DNA from: an uncultured Traorella sp.
GTDB taxonomy: Bacteria > Bacillota_I > Bacilli_A > Erysipelotrichales > Erysipelotrichaceae
Reading direction: 5' to 3'
Length of the DNA: 5,499 nt
Assembly (NCBI GenBank): GCA_945938205.1
Contig: CAMEUL010000108.1
Location: 1-5,499 of the forward strand
Both the position numbers and the translations under genes were made by a program. Positions 1 to 5,499 of this stretch are shown piece by piece. Each line of letters opens with the position of its first letter. Within the stretch, counting starts at the first letter, position 1. The notes below the pieces were generated by a model that saw nothing but the letters and a program-made list of their open reading frames with translations, searched no databases and was not told where the DNA came from.

Positions 1-279
1 GATGCAGGTCTTATGTTGAACCTCGCTTTTGAAATAGATGGGTTGGATGAAGAGGATGAACTTAAACTTGAAGATGAAGAATTGGATCTTTTAGGTCTTG
101 AAGATCTTTTTGAAGAGAATGAAAATATGGTAACACATTGCACTTTGATCGTTGCGAAAAATGATGATACGTATGAAACGATTGCTGAACGTTTCCATGT
201 GGGTGTGGATGAACTTAAGAAAATCAATAACTTTATTGAAATTCGTCCAAAACAGTGTATTTTGATTCCAAAGCCTTGA
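1..279 (+). CDS. LysM-domain protein, C-terminal end (possibly SpoVID-like), 5' partial
   Basis: The frame is open from base 1, so the gene very likely starts upstream; the ATG at 13 is probably internal. About 92 codons are visible. The first part is strongly acidic (many Asp/Glu with Leu, about bases 46-126) and looks like a flexible linker. From about base 130 to the stop there is a LysM-like module: a hydrophobic strand with LIVAKNDD, then the helix TYETIAERFHV, the turn GVDELKKIN and a final strand ending QCILIPKP. LysM modules bind peptidoglycan or related glycans. A single LysM at the extreme C-terminus after an acidic linker resembles the spore coat morphogenetic protein SpoVID. In Bacillus subtilis spoVID lies close upstream of valS, which matches this context. 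The LysM call comes from the sequence; SpoVID is inference from architecture and synteny, and any other LysM cell-wall protein remains possible. The stop codon (277-279) overlaps the -35 element of the next promoter. Confidence 0.7.
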   Translation, partial: DAGLMLNLAFEIDGLDEEDELKLEDEELDLLGLEDLFEENENMVTHCTLIVAKNDDTYETIAERFHVGVDELKKINNFIEIRPKQCILIPKP

Positions 280-303
280 AAAAGATGGGAGTTATGTTAT
301 AAT
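276..303 (+). promoter_or_regulatory. Sigma-A type promoter for the T-box/GNAT/valS operon
   Basis: A -35 element TTGAAA (276-281) is followed after 16 bases by a perfect -10 element TATAAT (298-303). The -10 is extended by TG at 295-296. Transcription would start near base 310, just before the T-box Stem I. The -35 overlaps the stop codon of the upstream LysM gene. No other convincing promoter is visible before valS. Confidence 0.8.
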
Positions 304-311
304 CAGTCCAT

Positions 312-514
312 AAATACAGGGAAGAGAAGGGTTGAACGGAAATCATCAAGAGAGCTCTGGGAGGGTGTGACAGAGTTGAGGAACGTGATACTGTAGTCTT
401 GGAGTAGTCTTTCTGAATGAGTAGGAAAGAACGTTAGCACGCGTTAAGTGCTTGAGGCATTTCATGCGAATAAAGGTGGTACCACGTTAAGCGTCCTTTG
501 AGGATGCTTTTTTT
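312..514 (+). promoter_or_regulatory. T-box riboswitch (tRNA-Val responsive leader)
   Basis: This leader controls read-through according to the charging state of a tRNA. The T-box core AAGGTGGTACCACG lies at 473-486. The antiterminator can be drawn: A1 pairs AAAGG (472-476) with CCTTT (495-499), the 7-base bulge TGGTACC is at 477-483, and A2 pairs ACG (484-486) with CGT (492-494). The bulge TGGT would pair with a tRNA 3' end ACCA, so the discriminator base is A, as expected for tRNA-Val. Stem I spans about 320-414. It has a base helix (325-330 with 409-414), a middle helix (342-346 with 385-389), the AGAGAG motif (349-354) and a distal hairpin CTCTG/CAGAG (355-359 with 371-375) with GGGTGTGA in its loop. 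A later hairpin, AGCAC/GTGCT (436-440 with 448-452), could be Stem III. The specifier is a valine codon, GTA at 393-395 or GTC at 396-398. I favour GTA because a purine follows it. Valine specificity agrees with downstream valS. Confidence 0.95.
490..514 (+). terminator. T-box Rho-independent terminator (competes with antiterminator)
   Basis: AGCGTCC (490-496) pairs with GGATGCT (502-508), including one G-T pair, around the loop TTTGA, followed by a run of T (508-514). Bases 492-499 of this hairpin are also the 3' strand of the antiterminator, so the two structures exclude each other. With charged tRNA-Val this hairpin should stop transcription before the GNAT gene and valS. Confidence 0.92.
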
Positions 515-525
515 GTTGGAGGACT

Positions 526-1047
526 ATGATGCGGTTAAGAGTGATGGAAATGAAGGATGCTGAGGATCTTTGGGAGATTTTTTCAAATGATGCTTCTACA
601 AGATACTGGCTGGGTCATTGTGAAACGCTTGAGGAAACAGAGAAGATGATGCGTGTGGAATATCTTTCCTATCGGCAAAGAGGCTTAATGCCTCCTTATG
701 TCATCGTGAAGGATGAAAAGGTGATTGGTATTTGTTGCTTTAATGATGCTTTTGATGATATTGGCCGCATTGGCTTTATCCTTAATGAAAAATATGAGCA
801 TCAGGGATTGATGCAGGAAGCCTTGAAAAATCTTCTTGAAGAAGGCTTTTGTGAGTATCGCCGTATTGAAGCCTTATGTATGAAAGAAAATGAGAAAAGT
901 CAGCGGTGTCTTGAGCGTCTTGGCTTTCAAAAAGAAGGGGTGATGCGTGAATATGTCATGCATCAAAATGAATATGTGGATGTTGAATTGTACAGTCTAT
1001 TAAGAAAGGAATGGGAACATGAAAAAAGAATTGTCAACCAAGTATGA
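526..1047 (+). CDS. GNAT family N-acetyltransferase (RimJ/RimL-like)
   Basis: Up to 173 residues, the usual length for a single-domain GNAT enzyme of the Acetyltransf_3 (RimJ/RimL) type, which transfers acetyl from acetyl-CoA to an amine. Visible signs are the substrate-side N-terminal segment MRLRVMEMKDAEDLWEIF, a beta strand VIGICCF (about 66-72), and motif A, GRIGFILNEKYEHQGLMQEAL (80-100), where HQGLMQEA is the acetyl-CoA pyrophosphate loop. Near the end are NEKSQRCLERLGF (122-134) and GVMREY, typical of this family. The substrate cannot be told: ribosomal protein N-termini, other proteins and small molecules are all known in the family. GGAGG at 518-522 is only 3 bases from the ATG at 526 but 6 bases from the next ATG at 529, so 529 may be the true start. 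It is the first gene after the T-box terminator and overlaps valS by 29 bases, so it should be induced by valine starvation together with valS. No separate valS promoter is visible within it. Confidence 0.92.
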   Translation: MMRLRVMEMKDAEDLWEIFSNDASTRYWLGHCETLEETEKMMRVEYLSYRQRGLMPPYVIVKDEKVIGICCFNDAFDDIGRIGFILNEKYEHQGLMQEALKNLLEEGFCEYRRIEALCMKENEKSQRCLERLGFQKEGVMREYVMHQNEYVDVELYSLLRKEWEHEKRIVNQV

Positions 1048-3637
1048 TCATCGTGAAGTTGAGAAAGGAAAGTATGACACCTGGTGTGAAAAAGGGTATT
1101 TCACTGCAGGTGATAAGTCAAAAGATCCTTTTTGTATTGTGATTCCTCCACCGAATGTTACCGGAAAACTGCATTTGGGACATGCATGGAATACGACATT
1201 ACAGGATATTTTAGCCCGTTACAAACGTTTATGTGGTTATGATATGCTGTGGCTGGCCGGCATGGATCACGCTGGAATTGCAACGCAGGCAAAGGTGGAT
1301 GCCCGATTGAAAGATGAAGGAATCAGCCGTTATGACATTGGACGTGAAAAATTCCTTGAAAGAGCTTGGGAATGGAAAGAAGAATATGCTTCTCACATTC
1401 GTGAACAATGGGCCAAAATGGGACTTTCATTAGATTATTCAAGAGAACGCTTTACCTTAGATGAAGGTTTGAATGAAGCTGTGCGAAAAATCTTTGTCGA
1501 AATGTATGAAGATGGATTGATTTATCAGGGCGAAAGAATTATCAACTGGGATCCTCAAGCAAGAACAGCCCTTTCCAATATTGAAGTAATCCATAAGGAA
1601 ATTGAAGGACATATGTATTACTTCAACTATGAAGTTGTGGAAACCGGAAAAAAACTCGTGATTGCAACTACGCGTCCTGAAACCATGTTTGCCGATCAGG
1701 CTATCTTTGTTCATCCTGAAGATGAACGCTATAAGGATCTGGTGGGACTTCATGTCATTAATCCTGCTAATGGTGAAAAACTGCCAATCATGGCGGATGA
1801 CTATATCGACATGGAATTTGGAACGGCTGTCATGAAATGTACACCGGCTCATGATCCAAATGACTTTGCATTAGCGAAAAAATACGGTTTGGCTATGCCG
1901 GTATGTATGAATGATGATGGTACGATGAATGAACTCGCTCATAAATATAAGGGAATGGATCGCTTTGAATGTCGTCAGGCATTGGTGGCTGATTTTGAAA
2001 AAGCGGGTGTTGTGGATCATATTGAAACACATTTGCATCAGGTAGGTCATTCAGAAAGAACAGGAGTCGTTGTTGAACCTTATCTTTCAAAACAGTGGTT
2101 TGTGAAGATGAAACCTTTGGCGGATGCTGTTTTAAAACAGCAGGAAAATGATGAAACAAAGATTCATTTTACGCCAAAACGTTTTGAACATACATTCACC
2201 ACTTGGCTTGAAAATATTGAAGACTGGTGTATTTCAAGACAGCTCTGGTGGGGGCATCAGATTCCTGCCTGGTATCACAATGAAACAAATGAAATCTATG
2301 TAGGTGTCAATCCTCCTGAAGATATTGAAAACTGGCATCAGGATGAAGATGTTTTGGATACCTGGTTCTCCAGTGGGTTATGGCCATTCTCAACACTTGG
2401 TTGGCCACATGAAACCGATGATCTGAAACGTTATTATCCAAACAATGTACTTGTGACAGCCTATGATATTATTTTCTTCTGGGTGGCACGTATGGCATTC
2501 CAGGCAAAATACGCAACAGATACTCGTCCATTTAAAGATGTTCTGATCCATGGGCTGATTCGTGATGCTCAGGGAAGAAAGATGTCAAAATCACTGGGAA
2601 ATGGTGTGGATCCAATGGATGTCATTGATGAATATGGCTGTGATGCTCTGCGTTTCTTTTTGACGACCAATTCAACTCCGGGGCAGGATCTGCGTTTTAT
2701 TCCTGAAAAACTGGAATCTAGCTGGAATTTCATTAATAAAATCTGGAATGCTTCCCGATTTGTAAGCATGTATTTTGATGAAAATTTCAAATTGGAAGAT
2801 ATTGATCTAAGTCATGCTTCTATTACTGATAAATGGATCTTAAAGCGATTCAACCAGACACTTGAATCCGTAACAGCCAATATGGATCGCTATGAATTTG
2901 CACTGGTAGGAAATGAACTGTATAACTTTGTTTGGGATGACTTCTGCAGTTGGTACATTGAATTGTCGAAAGCAAGCCTGAATGGTGAGGATGAAGAAGC
3001 TAAGAAAGCCACTGTTTCAACACTGATCAGTGTATTGAGCGGCATTGTTCGTATTCTCCATCCATTCATGCCATTTGTGACAGAAGAGATTTATTCCATT
3101 CTTCCTAGAAATTATGAATCCATCAATCAGGAAACCTGGCCAACAGCTTTTGATGTCAACATGAGCGAAGAAGAAAGTGAAAAAGTTAATCAGCTGATCA
3201 CGATGATTCAGTCCGTACGTGAAATTAAAACACAGTATAATCTGAAACCAAGTGCACAGGTAGATGTTGTGATTCGTGATACAGAAGGAAATATCGTTCC
3301 TTCCAATCCTGAAATCAGTGCTATTCTCAACAGAATGTGCAAAGCTACCTGGCTGGATGAAAAAGCAGAAGGAGAAACAGTTTCCCGTACAATTTTGAAG
3401 GGAACGCTTGAAATTCTTCTTGCCGATATTATCAATGTTGAAGAAGAAATCAAAAAGATGGAGAAACAACTGGAAACACTGAACTCTGAAATCCGTCGCT
3501 GTAAAGGAATGCTGTCCAATCCAAACTTTGTCAACAAGGCACCTGCCGCAAAAGTAGATGCGGAAAAAGAAAAACTGGCACATTATCGTGAACAGAAAGA
3601 ATTAACAATCAGTCAGCTGGAAAAACTGAAAGCTTAA
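1019..3637 (+). CDS. valS: Valine--tRNA ligase (ValRS)
   Basis: Class Ia aminoacyl-tRNA synthetase of 872 residues, close to the usual bacterial length. It charges tRNA-Val with valine in the cytoplasm and hydrolyses mischarged Thr-tRNA-Val. The Rossmann catalytic domain opens with PPPNVTGKLHLGHA, the HIGH motif being HLGH at 52-55. The editing domain shows TTRPET (217-222) and KCTPAHDPNDF, with K273, T275, D279 and D282 equivalent to editing-pocket residues known from Thermus ValRS. The catalytic domain resumes with WCISRQLWWGHQIPAW (from 403) and DTWFSSGLWPFSTLGWP (from 447); KMSKS is at 521-525. The anticodon-binding helical domain follows from about 602. A C-terminal coiled coil (about 805-872) is typical of ValRS and contacts the tRNA. 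All key motifs are intact. The start has AAAGGA at 1005-1010, 8 bases upstream, and lies inside the GNAT gene, suggesting coupled translation. Expression is under the valine T-box, and the gene ends at a terminator. Confidence 0.99.
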   Translation: MKKELSTKYDHREVEKGKYDTWCEKGYFTAGDKSKDPFCIVIPPPNVTGKLHLGHAWNTTLQDILARYKRLCGYDMLWLAGMDHAGIATQAKVDARLKDEGISRYDIGREKFLERAWEWKEEYASHIREQWAKMGLSLDYSRERFTLDEGLNEAVRKIFVEMYEDGLIYQGERIINWDPQARTALSNIEVIHKEIEGHMYYFNYEVVETGKKLVIATTRPETMFADQAIFVHPEDERYKDLVGLHVINPANGEKLPIMADDYIDMEFGTAVMKCTPAHDPNDFALAKKYGLAMPVCMNDDGTMNELAHKYKGMDRFECRQALVADFEKAGVVDHIETHLHQVGHSERTGVVVEPYLSKQWFVKMKPLADAVLKQQENDETKIHFTPKRFEHTFTTWLENIEDWCISRQLWWGHQIPAWYHNETNEIYVGVNPPEDIENWHQDEDVLDTWFSSGLWPFSTLGWPHETDDLKRYYPNNVLVTAYDIIFFWVARMAFQAKYATDTRPFKDVLIHGLIRDAQGRKMSKSLGNGVDPMDVIDEYGCDALRFFLTTNSTPGQDLRFIPEKLESSWNFINKIWNASRFVSMYFDENFKLEDIDLSHASITDKWILKRFNQTLESVTANMDRYEFALVGNELYNFVWDDFCSWYIELSKASLNGEDEEAKKATVSTLISVLSGIVRILHPFMPFVTEEIYSILPRNYESINQETWPTAFDVNMSEEESEKVNQLITMIQSVREIKTQYNLKPSAQVDVVIRDTEGNIVPSNPEISAILNRMCKATWLDEKAEGETVSRTILKGTLEILLADIINVEEEIKKMEKQLETLNSEIRRCKGMLSNPNFVNKAPAAKVDAEKEKLAHYREQKELTISQLEKLKA

Positions 3638-3650
3638 ACTGAGTCTATAG

Positions 3651-3673
3651 AAGAGGTCAAATGACCTCTTTTT
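3651..3673 (+). terminator. Rho-independent terminator after valS
   Basis: AAGAGGTC (3651-3658) pairs perfectly with GACCTCTT (3663-3670) around the loop AAAT, and a T run (3669-3673) overlaps the end of the stem. It begins 14 bases after the valS stop and closes the T-box operon, separating it from the cysteine desulfidase gene. Confidence 0.9.
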
Positions 3674-3710
3674 CATATTCATCATGGATTATTAAAATCC
3701 GTTATGTTCT

Positions 3711-3732
3711 TTGATAGGAAGTGTGTTACAAT
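3711..3732 (+). promoter_or_regulatory. Possible extended -10 promoter for cyuA
   Basis: TACAAT at 3727-3732 is preceded by TG at 3724-3725, giving an extended -10 element. No good -35 sits at normal spacing: TTGATA at 3711-3716 is only 10 bases away, and the sequence at the correct distance is weak. Because a terminator lies just upstream, a new promoter is expected in this gap. If it is used, the ATG at 3704 is not in the transcript, and the coding start would be a later GTG (3740) or TTG (3749). Confidence 0.4.
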
Positions 3733-4588
3733 AAAATTGGTGATTAAATTGAAAGAATATGCATCATTTGTAGAATTGTTGAAAGAGGAACTGATTCCTG
3801 CAATGGGTTGTACAGAACCGATTGCGATTGCTTATGGCGCAAGCCTATGTGCACATGTCTTAGGTGAAAAAACAGAAAGTGTGAAGGCACTTATGAGTGG
3901 CAATATCATCAAGAATGTGAAAAGTGTAGTTGTTCCGAATACGGGAGGATTAAAGGGGATTGAAGCCAGTATTGCGGCAGGTATTGTTGCCGGTAATGCT
4001 GATCTGAAATTGGAAGTAATTTCTCATGTGAGTGATGAACAGAAAATGGAAATTACAGATTTTCTGAAAAATCATTCAATTGAAGTAAAACCTGCCACCA
4101 ATAAGGAAAACCTGTATATTGAAATTACCTGTTATGGAAAAGAACATGAAGCAACCGTGGTTGTTTCTCATACACATACACATGTTGAAAGAATTGAAAA
4201 AGATCATGAACCTCTTTTTGTAGATAAAAAACAGAAGCGTGAAAAGAAAAAAGACTTTTCATTCATGAGCGTTGAAAAAATTGTACAATTTGCAGGCGAG
4301 GTAAAAATTGAAGATGTGAAAGAGACATTGGATCGTCAGATAGATTATAATATGAGAATTGCTCAGGAAGGGCTCAATAAAGACTATGGAGCAAGCATTG
4401 GAAAAGTTCTTCTAGAGTATTATGGCGAAGATGTGAAAGTCAAAGCACGCGCTTATGCAGCAGCCGGAAGTGATGCACGAATGGGCGGATGTGAAATGCC
4501 GGTCATCATCAATTCAGGAAGCGGAAATCAGGGAATGACAGCTTCCTTGCCGGTCATTGTCTATGCCAAAGAAGAAAATCTGAGTGAT

Positions 4589-4594
4589 GAAAAC
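4589..4594 (+). other. Frameshift site in cyuA (one A missing)
   Basis: The sequence reads GAT GAA AAC TGT in the upstream frame and AAA CTG TAT CGC GCT TTA in the downstream frame. Adding one A to the four-A run at 4590-4593 restores a continuous reading, SDEKLYRALVVSNL, that fits the family. Only single-codon slippage (AAC to AAA) is possible here; there is no X XXY YYZ slippery heptamer in the right phase, and the A run is too short for transcriptional slippage. A mutation or a base-calling error is therefore more likely than programmed recoding. Confidence 0.85.
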
Positions 4595-5005
4595 TGTATC
4601 GCGCTTTAGTTGTTTCCAATCTGATTACCATTCATCTCAAGAAAGGACTTGGTAGACTGTCCGCATATTGTGGAGCAGTAAGTGCTGGATGCGGTGCCGG
4701 ATGTGGCATTGCATATCTTCACGGCGGTGATTTTCATTTGATTGCTCATACTCTGGTGAATGCACTTGCCATTGCCAGCGGCATTGTCTGTGATGGTGCC
4801 AAACCTTCCTGTGCCAGCAAGATTGCGGTATCGGTGGATGCGGGAATTATGGGATATTTTATGGCTCTTCAGGGAAAAGAATTTAAGAATGGAGAAGGAC
4901 TCGTGCTGAAAGGTGTGGAAAATACGATTTCCAATATCAGCCGTCTCTCACAAAAAGGTATGAAAAAGACTGACAAAGAGATTATTGACATGATGTGTCA
5001 ATACT

Positions 5006-5011
5006 AGGAGG
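5006..5011 (+). promoter_or_regulatory. Ribosome binding site of the M42 peptidase gene
   Basis: A perfect AGGAGG begins inside the cyuA stop codon (TAG 5005-5007) and lies 4 bases before the ATG at 5016. It fixes the start of the peptidase gene and indicates that the two genes share a transcript. Confidence 0.85.
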
Positions 5012-5015
5012 AACT

Positions 5016-5499
5016 ATGGACCGTAAGTTTTTAGAAGAAATGCTGGATACCGTATCTGTGAGTGGATATGAAACTGAACTTCAGAAAAAAGTTATTGAAC
5101 ATATGAAACCTATTTGTGATGAAATACAAACAGATGCTACTGGTAATGTGATTTCAGTGCTCAATCCTGAAAGTGATGTCAAAATATTGCTCTGTGGTCA
5201 TATTGATGAAATTGGTTTCATTGTGACACATATTCAGGAAGATGGATTTCTTAGAGTGACACAGGCGGGCGGTGTAAGATGTGCATTGTATGTGGGAACC
5301 CACGTGCAGATCAAAACAAAAAATAAAATAGTGAAAGGCGTCGTTGTCACAAATTCAAGTCTTTTGAAGAAAGATAAAGTGGAAGCTGAAGATCTGATCA
5401 TTGATATTGGTGCTTCAAGTAAATCAGAAGCTATGGAAGAGGTAAGTGTTGGTGATTGTGTTTGTGCAGCAACCAGCTATGAATATCTAATGAAAGACA
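5016..5499 (+). CDS. M42 family metallopeptidase (glutamyl aminopeptidase/FrvX-like), 3' partial
   Basis: The frame is open to the window end, giving 161 residues, roughly the first half of an M42 aminopeptidase (usually about 340-360 residues). These are cytoplasmic dinuclear metal enzymes that trim N-terminal residues from peptides. Visible family signs are an N-terminal helix with the SVSGYE turn (15-19), DATGNVI (40-46), CGHIDEIGFIVTHI (60-73) with metal ligand H62 and D64, a GG turn (85-86), and IIDIGASSKSEA (128-139), where D130 is the expected bridging metal ligand, followed by VGD (145-147). Segment 87-127 forms the start of the inserted PDZ-like/dimerisation domain. The remaining catalytic Glu and metal ligands would lie beyond the window. 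The KPPH-type motif usual before the bridging Asp is replaced by TNSSLLKKDKV, so this is a divergent member, and substrate preference cannot be predicted. It follows cyuA by 8 bases in the same direction, suggesting peptide and amino acid catabolism. Confidence 0.9.
   Translation, partial: MDRKFLEEMLDTVSVSGYETELQKKVIEHMKPICDEIQTDATGNVISVLNPESDVKILLCGHIDEIGFIVTHIQEDGFLRVTQAGGVRCALYVGTHVQIKTKNKIVKGVVVTNSSLLKKDKVEAEDLIIDIGASSKSEAMEEVSVGDCVCAATSYEYLMKD

Larger units (their letters stand above)
3704..5007 (+). pseudogene. cyuA: L-cysteine desulfidase (CyuA / UPF0597 family), frameshifted
   Basis: The joined product of about 430 residues matches the UPF0597/COG3681 family, related to the serine dehydratase alpha chain. 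These enzymes use a [4Fe-4S] cluster to split L-cysteine into sulfide, ammonia and pyruvate. The N-terminal part has the hallmark LLKEELIPAMGCTEPIAIAYG with the presumed catalytic Cys, then VVVPNTGGLKG, the HTHTHVE segment, and GSDARMGGCEMPVIINSGSG followed by NQGMTASLPVIVYA. This frame ends at TAG 4607-4609. The other frame resumes exactly where the family needs it, with KLYRALVVSNL from 4591, then GRLSAYCGAVSAGCGAGCG and VCDGAKPSC, and stops at 5005-5007. One A is missing from the run at 4590-4593. The downstream part has no ribosome binding site of its own. The start is uncertain: ATG 3704 has no good ribosome binding site, while TTG 3749 has GGTGA at 3739-3743 and gives a family-like N-terminus. 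A sequencing error is possible, since everything else is well conserved. Confidence 0.85.

Noticed and set aside
430..467. Short hairpins such as GCAT-TTC-ATGC (457-467) considered as an independent small RNA
   Set aside because: They fall between Stem I and the antiterminator and are explained as linker or Stem III structure of the T-box leader.
3017..3583. Long open reading frame on the minus strand (188 codons) opposite valS
   Set aside because: It lies wholly within valS, has a Phe/Cys-rich low-quality translation typical of antisense reading of Glu/Lys-rich DNA, and no family signs. The other minus-strand frames at 1457-1852, 1893-2159, 2569-2790 and 3208-3537 are rejected for the same reason.
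3686..3700. Small inverted repeat GGATT/AATCC upstream of cyuA, considered as an operator
   Set aside because: Only five base pairs around an AT-rich centre, easily found by chance in AT-rich DNA, and it matches no operator I recognise.
4586..4600. Programmed -1 ribosomal frameshift in cyuA
   Set aside because: No slippery heptamer in the zero frame, only four A residues, and the P-site codon GAA would re-pair with TGA. The family is not known to need recoding.
4738..5007. Separate small gene starting at TTG 4738
   Set aside because: The same frame continues upstream to 4591 with clear cysteine desulfidase sequence, and there is no ribosome binding site before 4738. It is the 3' part of the frameshifted cyuA.

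Overview
The window looks like chromosomal DNA of a low-GC Gram-positive bacterium (Bacillota). The signs are a T-box leader in front of a valyl-tRNA synthetase gene, strong AGGAGG-type ribosome binding sites, AT-rich codon use and Rho-independent terminators. A member of the Erysipelotrichia/Bacilli side is a reasonable guess, but the sequence does not prove it. All genes are on the + strand.

Layout: (1) 1-279 is the 3' end of a gene for a protein with an acidic linker and a C-terminal LysM domain. A LysM coat protein (SpoVID) lies near valS in Bacillus, so this may be a SpoVID-like protein. (2) 276-514 holds an extended -10 promoter and a complete valine-type T-box riboswitch; antiterminator and terminator can be drawn base by base. 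(3) 526-1047 encodes a RimJ/RimL-like GNAT acetyltransferase, the first gene under the T-box. (4) 1019-3637 is valS, overlapping the GNAT gene by 29 bases and ending at a Rho-independent terminator (3651-3673). (5) 3704-5007 is a cyuA/UPF0597-type L-cysteine desulfidase gene broken by a one-base deletion near 4590-4593. The iron-sulfur cysteines are all encoded after the break. (6) From 5016, 8 bases after the cyuA stop, an M42-family metallopeptidase gene begins and runs off the window.

How the genes work together: when uncharged tRNA-Val accumulates, the T-box should let transcription continue into the GNAT gene and valS, so the acetyltransferase is produced with ValRS. The second transcript joins a cysteine-degrading enzyme (if functional) with a peptidase, which suggests peptide and amino acid catabolism. 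I see no mobile element, CRISPR array, tRNA or rRNA gene, and no clear sign of an undescribed system. The points most worth a second look are the acetyltransferase placed inside the valine T-box operon and the single-base lesion in cyuA.
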